NCBI GenBank assembly: GCA_026260175.1
Contig: JAKCWW010000802.1
Location: 1 to 64,000 of the forward strand
DNA length: 64,000 bases
Source: Reticulitermes lucifugus
Lineage: Eukaryota; Arthropoda; Insecta; Blattodea; Rhinotermitidae
Reading direction: 5' to 3'
In this document: positions 45,849 to 56,700 of the stretch, piece by piece
How the letters are laid out: every line of letters starts with the position of its first letter
Position numbering within the stretch: position 1 is the stretch's first letter
Program-made: the position numbers and the translations under genes
Notes under the pieces: model-generated
The model's database searches: none
Told to the model about the DNA's origin: nothing
Seen by the model: the letters and a program-made list of their open reading frames with translations, nothing else

Positions 45849-47195
45849 GGTTTTTTTTTTAATTGAGCTGTTACATAGACTAATTCTTAAGTTACGTCAT
45901 AACAGTGAGTCAATATTTGTTATTACCACTTCATAAAATTTTGTATAATTAGTGGTATTGTTAAGTTGCTAAAAGTTATTAAAATTAACAGTAAAATCAA
46001 CTGGTATATATAAACTACTTGCTGTAGTATACTTTATTAATTAATTAATGGCAGCCCAACCTTTTTCCAAGTCAGTACACCGACCGCAACATATCGATTT
46101 ATATTTTACACATGGTCTGTCATAATCTGAAAGGCAATCGACTCATTCTATGCATAAAACACAGACGAAACCGATTGAGGAATTACAAGGATACGAGTAT
46201 ATTTCAATTGCATGCAAATGAAATGTACAGATCTTAATGTGATCTGTATTTCTTATTAGATACGAAGATATTTGTATGATTAGTTTCTAGAATAAATAAC
46301 GTGACTGTCGATGCAAAAGAAAATGAATTCAAATAACTCTCACTGTAGATATCTAACACAATATAGACTATAGTCTTGAAGGAATTTCATTCAGCAGTTT
46401 CTTAAATACGGAAGGACAGAGATATGATTATTTTATAGGCTTTTACATGAAAAACGAAGATATTAAACTTGATGCATACACCTTCACAGCCAGAGGTATG
46501 AATAGGATGGCGGAGTATTTTTCAAAAATAATTGTGGCAATTCGTAAAGCTGACTTAATGAAATTATAATTTCAAATAATTTCCATCACAAATTCCCCTT
46601 CGTCTTCTATTACAATACCTGTCAAGGTTACAAATGTGGCTAATTGCATGTTAATACAAGGCAGCAAGACAAATTTTCTTAATGGCTGGGACGCTGCTTT
46701 ACGGCGTCTCAGATCCACTACGTATATTAAACAAGTTTCGTCCTGGGGCGGTGGCGCTGGTGTTCCAACCGCCAGCTCCCTGTGTAGCTGTCACCACTGT
46801 CGACGTCAAATGTCCTTAAAACTTTCTCCAACTGTGGTAATTAGTTAAGAATCAACCCCGGGATTACAATTTTAAAGGGTGGAATGGGAATTTGTAGAAC
46901 GCAGAATTTATATAGAAGAAAATGAGGCATCAGGAAACTTGGTAATTTGCTACTTGAAACTGTCAGATTGATCTTAGTAGAAAAGGATGCTAAGACATCA
47001 AAAACAAAAAAGTATGAAAAATTGCCTTACTGATTAAAAATCATCCATAGTTATGTAAAAATTTTAAATTTCAAAGCTACTAAAACATCATAAATTTTAT
47101 TAACAATAAACCTTTCCTCTGGAATAAATCTGTGCTGTGTAACACCGTATGTTTTAAGAGTGAGACATGAGATTGTCGCTCTGAAACTGATCTTT
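45849..47195. other. Anonymous AT-rich DNA
   Basis: Frames at 45745-45936 and 46636-46848 (plus) have no domain. No gene is called. Confidence 0.5.
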
Positions 47196-47200
47196 GGTCT

Positions 47201-47272
47201 TTGTGTGTGTGTCTGTGTGTGTGTCTGTGTGTGTGTGTCTGTGTGTGTGTGTGTGTGTCTGTGTGTGTGTGG
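47201..47272. repeat. GT microsatellite with CTGTG interruptions
   Basis: About 70 bp of gtgtgt separated by regular tctgtg words. The His-Thr-rich minus frame over it (47051-47302) is an artefact. Confidence 0.95.
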
Positions 47273-47971
47273 GGTACTAAAATTTCTTTTTTCCTTTTTC
47301 ACCGACTTTCATTCTTAGGGAAAGAATGTTTTTGGTAAAATCCTATTGTCTGTATAATCCCATCTTCAATCGTGAAAAGCAGCATACTCATTTACGTGGA
47401 ACATTTTCTTCAGTGTTATGCTATTTTAGACCATTCCCGTATCATAAACTTCATTTCCTACATCCAGTAATAACAATATGGCGGATGCGCGTAATTCAGA
47501 GGTGTTAGCCAATCTAGATCCACTACATATAAATGAAGCATGGAAATTGATTTTCGCGAAATAGGCGAATATAATTTTTTCAGGCAGTAGAGTAATGTTA
47601 CGACGACTGTGTCAAAATGTTCTTTGACTTTATATTTTATGGCAGTAAGAAACAAACCGTCACAGATTGGAGCAGTATTTATATAAGACACTCAAAAAAC
47701 GAAGTCTGTAAGCCTATAAATCTAAATGCACTATAAAAGGAGGTTTTGTAAATTATACACAGAACTACTTATTTGACAATTTAAATAGTCTTCACCCACA
47801 CAAGCAATTAATTAACAAATGACCACTGAAATGTAAAAGGGCAGTGTTTTGTTTTGGCCTGTAACTTGGCTAGTCATAAATGTGTTTTGGCGCTCCTAAA
47901 TTCACCTCCGATCCATCTTAGTACCCTTTCAGTTCGGCATCAGAAGTTGAAGCTATTTCTGAAATCCGTGA
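47273..47971. other. Anonymous DNA
   Basis: Frames at 47326-47508 (plus) and 47458-47691 (minus) have no motif. Confidence 0.45.

Positions 47972-47972
<1 letters not shown>

Positions 47973-48007
<35 letters not shown>
47973..48007. repeat. AAT microsatellite directly before a SINE
   Basis: About eleven perfect AAT units end six bases before the family C SINE head. Confidence 0.95.
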
Positions 48008-48010
<3 letters not shown>

Positions 48011-48012
48011 GA

Positions 48013-48210
48013 AGCGCCGATCCCAGTGGCCGTGCGGTCTAAGGCGTGGGTCTTCGGCCGCTCGCTTGCTAGGATCNNNNNNNNNNNNNNNNNNNNNNNN
48101 NNNNNNNNNNNNNNNNNNNNNNNNNNNNNNNNNNNNNNNNNNNNNNNNNNNNNNNNNNNNNNNNNNNNNNNNNCCAGAGGAGTCCTACCGACTGTGATGT
48201 GTCTCTCAGT
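48013..48210 (+). mobile_element. SINE family C with an assembly gap in its middle
   Basis: The head is gccgatcccagtggccgtgc, then ggtctaaggcgtgggtcttc. After a 97-base N run (48077-48173) comes ccagaggagtcctaccgact and gtgatgtgtctctcagtgtg. Both sides align with 37242-37482, so the gap falls inside one SINE. Confidence 0.88.
48077..48173. other. Assembly gap (97 N) inside a SINE
   Basis: Alignment with the intact copy at 37242-37482 predicts about 90 missing bases, close to the 97 written here. Confidence 0.97.
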
Positions 48211-48820
48211 GTGATCAAAAGGAATTACAACCTCGAAACTGAAACGGGAAACCGGAGTAGGTAGAAGAGGACGACTAAAAAAAATAACACAGCACAAACC
48301 GACAGAGGGAAAATAATTAATAAAAAGTAACAACTGAATGTTCAGTGACAGAAGAGAACAAGCTCGAACTAGAAAGTATGACAATATAAAAATATAAAAA
48401 TATGAAAATATAACATTTTAAGTAAGATACTATTTGTAGAAGAGATCGTCATTAAAGGCAAACTAATTACTTATAACGAGCCTCATAATTTTCTGCAAAA
48501 AACACGGAAACATAAAATTATACAGGGTAACTAAGTTTTCCTTGGCTGACTGAATAAATACTTATATAATTAAAAGAGAAACGGACGCGATGTATCTGGC
48601 CAACAAGCGTATCAAATATTATAAGCCATAAAACACAACTAAATCCAAACAAACTACGCAATTGTCGGATCTAGACATTTTGAATATTGATTCATAGCCA
48701 TTTGTTGCAAAAGCCTCTTTCATTGCAAAAAAATATTAAATATTGTTTAAGATTAGGTTAGTAATTTGTAAGCAAAACTAAACGTATCCTTTGCCAGTGT
48801 AAATCGACGCATGTTATGCT
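48211..48820. other. Anonymous AT-rich DNA
   Basis: No gene or repeat was recognised. Confidence 0.5.
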
Positions 48821-48822
48821 AG

Positions 48823-48833
48823 AAATAATAGTA

Positions 48834-48864
<31 letters not shown>

Positions 48865-48871
48865 TAATAAT
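48823..48871. repeat. AAT/GAT microsatellite
   Basis: Imperfect AAT units with AGT and GAT variants, then a pure run of about eight AAT. Confidence 0.92.
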
Positions 48872-50300
48872 TTAAGATAATTTAAATTTCAAATATTAGG
48901 TGTTTCTAAGGCAGTTGCTTGTCTTCGGAGATCTAGGCACAGATGGAAGATCTTACATAACATCTGTTCCATAAAATCTGTTTGAGTTCCACGAAAGGCG
49001 GTCATTTCTTGGTCAGGTGATGAAGTCAAAGTTATGTTAATGATCACAGTGATAATGATGAGGACAATCATAAGATAATGAATAACCCGCAGAGTGGCGT
49101 ATCATTTTTAAATTAACCATGGATTCTAGAAGTTACTGTGCAGGTTACCCCAGCGAAATCGAAATATGTTATAACCACGGAGTCATCAAAGACATTGTCT
49201 TTATACAACGTTTTATGTGGAATATTCAACAGTCGAGGCGTGACGTATACACAGCCCGCTGCAGACAAAACTTTCACACAGAACATTAAATCGTATGGAA
49301 GTTTCCTTGGGCCGTTTTCTTAAATGCATCTTCAAGACAGTCGCTTGTATCTTAAATTTATTTTAAGTCATTTGAAAATGCTTCCTAAATAATGGCTTGA
49401 ATTCAAAGAGATTAAAATACACGCCGTTAAAATAGAAACGCAATGTAATTTTTAAAATTTAATGACGGGGTTTCTTTTAGACAACCAGATACTGAACCCC
49501 CAAGCTGAGACAGAGAAGACAAAGATGAATTATAAGGATGGAATGAGATGAATTAGGTGCGAGGTGGTAACATAACAAATTTCAAACTTCAAGATAACTC
49601 GTTCCAATTTCATTCAAATCAAAATTAACTACCGCAAATTCAATAAATGTTCATCACAGCAAGGGCCGGATAGAACGTGCAGAATGAGCGGAAGAACCAC
49701 AGAGAAGAAGAGGAAGATAGAGAGAGGAATAATCATGTTTACGCCAGGGAAAGAACAATGAAGTTTCCGGTAATTTTATTGACAATGTAACAAGAACAGC
49801 GCTGTATGCGGAGAAAATTGAAATGAAGGTGGTATAATGACATTGGGAAAGAAGATGAAAGTAACAAATGAATATTGATCTCATGCAAAATTATCCACTT
49901 ATTCAGCCGATATAAGCTCCTCTGTTGTCTACTCGATGAACAAAGTTATTTATTCCACTGAGTCACTAACGTGAAGTTGCAAGGCGAAATCATGCAATGG
50001 CTCGTAAGTTATATCTTCACTGAAGTGGTCTTCATCCTACTACGCGTATTTAACGAACTAAAACGTTAACCGAACAAATGAACTAAGTAACTAAAGACAA
50101 AGACAAAACCAACTGAATAAATTAACTAACCTAATTAACTTTGTCATAACAAAGAAACGAAGTAACTAGTGTAACTAATACATGGGGTCATGGGAAGATT
50201 TTCAAAACTGAAATGATAGTTTGACCCTTTAAGAGTTGGTAGTTATATTTATAGTCCGACTAATGTACAATTTAATCACATTAATTGTGTAACACTGTCC
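48872..50300. other. Anonymous DNA
   Basis: Frames at 49138-49323 (plus) and 49654-49884 (minus) lack motifs. No gene is called. Confidence 0.5.
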
Positions 50301-50340
50301 TACATGTTTCGAAACCTTAATTCCGGTTCATTCTCAGGGA
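50301..50340 (-). ncRNA. Degenerate hammerhead-like motif, minus strand
   Basis: On the minus strand CTGAGAA (a core change at the G8 position) is followed by a hairpin gaacc...ggtttc and GAAACATGTA. The right half is perfect and the left half is mutated. Confidence 0.35.
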
Positions 50341-50485
50341 CTCATTATCTCAAATTACACACTTTTACATTTTATATATTCACTTTTATAATATTAAGTT
50401 GGTAGTTACTTTATGTACCACGCGGTCTAACAATAAAATATTTGTTAATTTATTTAATACTGTTTTCACCGTGCATCTCGTATAT

Positions 50486-50646
50486 ATCAAAAACCAAGAC
50501 CAACTAGATGCACAATCACTATTAAAAACTTAAATGAAGAACCTGAAGATGGTCAGGTACCTGACCGAAACATGTCGGATTTAATGTAATACTACTATTA
50601 AAGTTTTTAATAGTGATTGTGCATCTAGTTGGTCTTCGTTTTTGAT
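50486..50646. repeat. 45-bp inverted repeat enclosing a ribozyme-like motif
   Basis: The left arm 50486-50530 and right arm 50602-50646 are reverse complements at 44 of 45 positions. The 71-bp spacer holds the hammerhead-like core. If transcribed, the arms would form a long stem where stem I of a type-I hammerhead is expected, offset by short unpaired stretches. Confidence 0.95.
50542..50577 (+). ncRNA. Hammerhead-ribozyme-like motif (best stem II in the window)
   Basis: CTGAAGA lies at 50543-50549. After one T comes a perfect 16-bp palindrome, ggtcaggtacctgacc (50551-50566), then GAAA at 50567-50570 and CATGTC. The nearest flanking bases give one stem I pair (C before the core, G after the GTC). 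GAAACATGTC folds as the minimal two-pair stem III plus a GUC cleavage triplet. Published Penelope-associated hammerheads have this shape and act as dimers. Confidence 0.55.
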
Positions 50647-50723
50647 TTGTTAATTTATTGATTCTCTGATTCATACAACATTATAAATTATAGTGTATTC
50701 ATTTCTTCATCGCATTCACTATG

Positions 50724-50757
50724 ACATGTTTCGGCCAGTAATTGCGGCCATCATAAT
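50724..50757 (-). ncRNA. Degenerate hammerhead-like motif, minus strand
   Basis: On the minus strand TTATGATGGCC, a short loop, then GGCC and GAAACATGTC. The helix and right half are kept; two left-core bases differ from CTGATGA. Confidence 0.4.
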
Positions 50758-50899
50758 GTAGTGTTACAATTATGAAAAGGAAGAACTGAGGTAGAGACCT
50801 CTCCTTTGCATTAAAATACACGTTTATAATTTTGTTATTATACCAAATAGTAGGATAATAAAATATATACAAACAAAATTTTTAAAATAAACAAAATAT

Positions 50900-51045
50900 A
50901 TTACACTTTGCCCACAGAATATATTTACACTTACGAGGTTTGTATTGATCTCAGAACAAACAGCGATTAGATCCATATACAGCATTAACTGACTGGTTTT
51001 TATAACTGAGACGGGTTGTGTTTACTGCGCGGTGCGAGCTGAATC
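50900..51045 (-). repeat. Dispersed repeat family E, copy 3, minus strand
   Basis: Reverse complement of the 35056-35196 copy, with the 21 bases at 50948-50968 identical and the surroundings (ctttgcccacagaatatatt; tgtttactgcgcggtgcgag) clearly related. Confidence 0.75.
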
Positions 51046-52955
51046 TTTAAATATATTTTCAGTTAATCTTAGTCGTGATCATTTTAAATCACTACTCTGG
51101 ACCCCAGAATCAAAGGAGTGTAAGGCCCATTTTATCACACTAGAGATATTACATCGTTTTTCTTAAAGCAATATAAGATTCACAGCTGTTTAAGTCTTCA
51201 TCCAGCTACACTGGAACAGTATTTGGACTTCAAATAATCTGCATCTGAAAGAGCTTGAAATTCTAAGAAAAATTATGTATTATCTCCAATGTGATAAAAT
51301 TGGACTTCCACCATTCTGCTTCTCAGGTCCAGTACTGTGATTAGGAGAGAGATTACACAATGTAGAAGAGAGCAACTAAACAGATAGAGTGAGAAGTAAT
51401 AAAGATAATTACTGCAGCTAATGAAAAGATAAAGTATGAAATCATGCAAGAAAGTAACAAAGATAAACGATAGCAGAAATGCATTCATAAACTAATTGAT
51501 GATTACACAGGTTGTAATGAATACTATTGTGTTCCTAGGTACTACAAATAGCACACAGTGAGAGTGTGTGAATGTGTGTGTGTGTGTATTTGTGTGGCTA
51601 ATTGTGTCGCACAAATCAATACATGATACTGCTGATTGCAAGCACGGACCACAGATGTGATCAGCAATCCGCTGTAAATATTTGCTAGATCAGTAAACTG
51701 CCAGCGTTTTGCTTACTGCTACCCTTCTGTGGTTCGCCTTGTAAACTTGGGGGCAGTATTTACGTTACAGGATCGCGGACACGTCGTCCAAGGCAAACTT
51801 ACTGTGAAGATTACGTTCTTCTTGCAGGTGACACCCCGGGCATTAAGAAAGGGATACCAATTTTATTAGTTTAAGTTCAGGTCCCTTGGATATTCCCACA
51901 ACTTATGTTGCCAAAATTTGTATCACTTCCTTCAACCAAACCTAACTTAGGCGTACATACTGTGACAGCTGAATTGACGTGGTTTGCCAAGTGAGTGAGG
52001 TACTTCCCAATCTTGTTACTGAGGACGAAAACGCCCAGTTTCCACGCGACAGTGTTTATATTTTTGTAGTTTTGGAACACTGAAGGGTTCAGTAAGTCCA
52101 ATAGCCGAGTGTTAACATTATTCTAACAGCTGACAAACGCACGCTATGCTGGACAAGTTGAATTCTAGAGGACCTACCTAACATTTCATTACATTCTAAT
52201 CGCGTACAGAACTTTTAGGCTTGGAGTTTAGCGGCTTACCGCCAAAACCGCTGCCTGGTGGACCATTCCCTTCCAAAAAAAAACAAATTTTACACATTGC
52301 AGGAGAAGAAAGGTTTCAGTGTGTGATGAAGTTAATGCGACTAAAAATCCGTTTGGATTACTTATAAACATAAAGATAAACTTGTGCAAATAAGCAGGCG
52401 TAGGCTTACGTTTGAAATCAGGTGAGCCAGAATGAACCAAACTCCTATTTTTGAACGTCCACACATTATAACCGGAGGGGCAGTGTTCCCTGATGTGCTG
52501 CCGGTTATGTTGCATGAATTGCATAGAAAGTAGTTCGATAGAGGGCGCTGTAGGGGATTCGATTAATTAAACAAACTCTGTTTTCGAAATTCGAATTGTA
52601 ATTTTTAGTGTAGGCAAATACTGCCAACATGTGTCCCAGTATTGCTTCACTAGCGCCCTGTGTTTATGATTTCATCTTTACAGTAACCACCATGTGTTCC
52701 TGGTGTTTTCGAAATGTTAATGACACCCACACACAAGTGCACTGGATAAAGGGCATAAGCGAATCTTTGTGTAACATTATAGGGTAACTCGTAATATCTT
52801 AGTTGGATATGGAAATATACCTTTCACTTAAATACATATTCTTTCATTAACAATTTATTATTAGAAAACAAGAATGGGTAAGTGCTGTCCATTATTTCAC
52901 CTCTTCAATAAGAATTTTGTATATAATTTCATAATATCCATAAGTATGTAAGTAG
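51046..52955. other. Anonymous DNA with a short GT run
   Basis: A GT-rich run lies at 51567-51596. Minus frames at 51273-51488, 51877-52101 and 52228-52524 lack recognised domains; the last (98 codons) is the longest. No gene is called. Confidence 0.45.
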
Positions 52956-52959
52956 GTGC

Positions 52960-52995
52960 ATATATATATATATATATATATATTTAAATATATAT
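52960..52995. repeat. TA microsatellite
   Basis: Twelve or more TA units followed by a tttaaatatatatg extension. Confidence 0.92.
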
Positions 52996-55130
52996 GTTAG
53001 CGCATATGAGAATGATTTTAAAAACGAAAGCTCAGGAAGATATGTCAACATCCAAGAGAACATACAATAATCTTATAAGCCATTTGACTGACAAACGTCT
53101 CTTGCAACTTGACATCAAGTGCACGGTACAACAGAAATATTAATACCACGCACTGTATACGAAACACTATACAACACCATACACGTCAGTACAATTTTGT
53201 GATGTGCTGTGCTAAAGATTTGCTTATATGTGAAATATGGGTGAACATTCAAAGTTGTATTAACAGGTATAATTAATATACACATCAAGACATGTGGTCC
53301 TTGTAACTGTTGAAATTTCTATATATATTTTAATATGTGTCAATTAGACATTTTAAATAAGGCTACCATACTTAACGGAAAATCTTTTAGAATTAAACCA
53401 TCGATTTACAAAAGAAATCTTAGTAAATTGAGTAAGGAATATGTATTCAAATATAAGAATACAATTTTACAGACCTCAGTATAGGACATGTTTAACATGA
53501 AACATAAATTGAACGAAGTCTTCATTATTTTCATCAGAACTCAGTGTAATTATCTGCAGGATGACGACGATCTAATTGACCGGACATTTTCGGAGTTTTG
53601 ATGAAGGGTTTTTCATTTATTGCATTTTTATGATTATCATTTGAAACACGATGCCTTTACTATATATTACATGAGATGTATATCGCTAATTTTACGGTAT
53701 AGAACGTTTACAATTCGAAGAATATGACTCGCTTTTATCATCAAATAGTTACGTTCCCCATAAATACCACTGACAGTATGAGGATCCTATTGTATTTCGT
53801 ACAGCCTAGCATGGACGCAAGTGTTAATGCATTACTCAGGCACTTCAGATTTTTAAGCTACAGGGATTGAGACACACGTTACTGTCTGCTGTATATTGTT
53901 GACCCAAGTGTGACGGTAGCTTCTTAGATGTCATTGGTTGTAATTCATAAGTCAGCCACACGGAAGGTATATGAGGTATTGGTTTGAAACTTTTAGATAT
54001 CAGGAATATTTGGCAGCAATACGTAGAAACTTATAAAAAACAAGGAATAGGACAAAGGTATAAAGTATGAAGAAATGGCCGTTCCAACACATTTATGTGG
54101 GAGAGAAACAGATGAAAAGGGCAAATAATATCAGTGATATTCGAAAATCGGAAATGAGATTTGTACGAAACGTCAACCGAAGTAAGGAATTGTACGAAAT
54201 CATTAAAGACAAAGTTATTTCTGAAAGAGTAAATATTAACTCAGTAAATGCTGAAACAGGCGATAAAACTTTAACTCGCTTGAGCAGAACGGACGAAGTG
54301 AGGGTCCCAAAATTTCTATTTCCTATAGGCAGACAATTTGCCAAGATGTTTATAAAGTTGTAACAATCTGGAGCTTAATCCGAAAAAGGAAGAAAGTGAA
54401 TAAACGTAAAAATATATAATCTTGCTTAGGTAATACGCAGTGGGCTGTACACGTTGTCTGCGAAATTATGCTTGAAATGTTTTCACCTGTTTCGAAACAA
54501 GCAAGCAAGAAGGGACGAGAACAAAGCCATGGGATGAATATGATAAAAATAATAGAAAAAACAATAAGGGAAAGAAAACGGAAAAGAAAATTGAAGGGGA
54601 TATTTGGTCTAAATGCTTCTGAAAACTATATAAACGGAACACAGACAGGAAGTAAAATTTGAATATTGTTTGCACGGTTATTCCTTTGAGGCAAATTCGA
54701 AACAAGTTTTTTTTTGCATTTGTCCCTAAAATAACAAAATAATATGGGAATATTAAAAACATGTCAAAATATAATTACAAATTCATCATCGCTGATATTT
54801 TTAGAACTACCAAATTGACCCACAGTTGGACACTTCTTTTGCACCTAAATATTACATACTTTACGGATACACATTCGATCACATATATATTTGTGCTGCA
54901 AACTGGTAGGTTGAATTCGACGTACATTATTATATTACTTAAATTATTTTGTTCATAATAACTTAATGTCTGTTCTTATACAACAACACGTTTCTTTGTA
55001 CCTCGTATAACTGCTCAACATAAATTTGTATAAAATTTCTTAACACACCTTGATAGTTAGTGGCATAACGAATATATATACATATAGATAGACACATACA
55101 TACATTATAGGATCCCTATATTCCCTGACC
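52996..55130. other. Anonymous AT-rich DNA
   Basis: The plus frame 54067-54363 (98 codons; Lys/Arg/Asn/Ile-rich) and its antisense frame overlap fully. Others at 54466-54762 and 54761-54958 are also AT-driven. No recognised domain and no gene call. Confidence 0.45.
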
Positions 55131-55132
55131 AG

Positions 55133-55218
55133 TATCGTTTGTCAACGCGTGTGTGGGCGGGCCGCGCAGTGGCTGTGGCTTATAAGATAGGCGTGGGGAT
55201 AGAAAGTGACAAACGATA
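55133..55218. repeat. 86-bp inverted-repeat hairpin with GC-rich loop
   Basis: tatcgtttgtca at 55133-55144 pairs perfectly with tgacaaacgata at 55207-55218. The 62-bp loop is unusually GC-rich (gggcgggccgcgcagtgg). Confidence 0.8.
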
Positions 55219-56469
55219 TGTTTCAGATAAAATAATGCCCCTGTTAGTTACATAACATATTCTATTACATAGTTGTTTATCGTGCGGGACCTGAAACCGG
55301 AACAGGAAAATTTCCTGTGGCCTGAAGTGACGATGACGACGGTGAAGACCAAGATGACAATGATGATACATACATCGTTTCAGCCTAAGAAATGTAGTCG
55401 AAACCGGTGTTGTCTACTGCCACATAGCCATTACCCGAGCGCTCTCTGTTGCAGAGGAGGAACAAAACATTCAATGTAACATGCGTTCCATTTAGCACAG
55501 ACAGCATCCCGCCTGAGCAGTCGAGTAAAGTGAATTAAAGTGATGGTAAAATGCTTCTACTTCCTCCGCCTCCCTTGTGTTACGACCGTCACATGCAAGC
55601 CGAGAAGAACTTCCGAGCAAGAGCGGGAACTCACATACTGCGCGTCAAAGCTGAACAGAGGCGAACGTTCTTATTGAATCTTAAAACTTTTACTTTATAA
55701 TGTAATGAAGCACAGAACATTCGAGGATTTAGTTTTCAGTTACACAAGGCAGTTTCAACCATAAAATAAATTATTCGTTTTTGTTCTTTGTTCATAAGGA
55801 GTTAATGAAATGGATGCGTAATAGGAAAACAGACCTTTTGTTTTGTTTTGCCTCTGTAAAGAGGATTTAAATAAACGCGGCATTACTTGACAGAAGCTTC
55901 AGTATATGTGTTTCGGTGTTAATGGTAAGAGGGTCTTAATGTCTTAATGTTGGAAGAAAGTGCGTCATGCACTTTGGGTTGAAATGAACTTTAAACATCC
56001 CTTCTATGGCTGCTACAATTTATGATTAAGTAGAATTAGAGAAAAGTGGAGGAAGACACAGAGATCAGTAACGTAAACTCACTTCATTCCCTTGCAAGAA
56101 ATGGCGATACGGATTTTTAAATTTCTGCTTTTTATGGAAATTAGTTAATACGTAATAAGTTTCAAGATTTTTCGAAGGATCTATATGTCACAAAAAACAT
56201 GGAAATTCGTCATCCACAGAAAAACACATGCAAGCAATGTCAGCAAATTCTCTCTCTGCATATTAGCTTGACAGGCTTAAATAAACTAAACTGAAACTCC
56301 ATTGAAAATTCCTCATGACTAAATAGTGGCTTATATATATGCATCTTATATGTATCTTTATCATCAGAAGGTTACTAGATTCTATTTTAAAAATATTTCA
56401 GGTATATTATGCCGGTAAAGATACAATTGACCGTAAAACAGGACATGAAAGCCCATACGGAGAGTAGAA
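55219..56469. other. Anonymous DNA
   Basis: A 68-codon plus frame at 55273-55479 has no motif. A faint cgaaaccggtgttgt phrase at about 55398 echoes other hairpin repeats but lacks the core. Confidence 0.45.
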
Positions 56470-56700
56470 ATATGGCTCTAATCTTTTTTAACTTCGGTGC
56501 TAGATAAGGGCGGGTGGTCAACACCACTCCCCGGCCGCCTTACCCCTGAGAAAGAAACCTGTTACACATTGTACAAGACGCTGGATGGGCCCCAGGGCCG
56601 CTCTGAACGGGTGCGGAAAATGTTTTCCTCACCGGGGTTCGATTCCCCTGACTGTCCACTCCGTAGAAAGTCGCCATTCAGTCTGAGCTATCCCGGCCCA
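56470..56700 (-). mobile_element. SINE family A1, minus strand
   Basis: Contains taacttcggtgctagataag, then ccccggccgccttacccctg, gatgggccccagggccgctc, the antisense B box ggggttcgattcccctgac and a right end ctgagctatcccggccca. A wholly open 87-codon plus frame is incidental. Confidence 0.88.

Noticed and set aside
47051-47302. His-Thr-rich frame
   Set aside because: Translation of a GT microsatellite.
54067-54363. 98-codon Lys-rich plus frame
   Set aside because: AT-driven composition, with a fully overlapping antisense frame.
55385-55415. cgaaaccggtgttgt phrase
   Set aside because: Only the GAAAC half is present, with no matching core or hairpin upstream.
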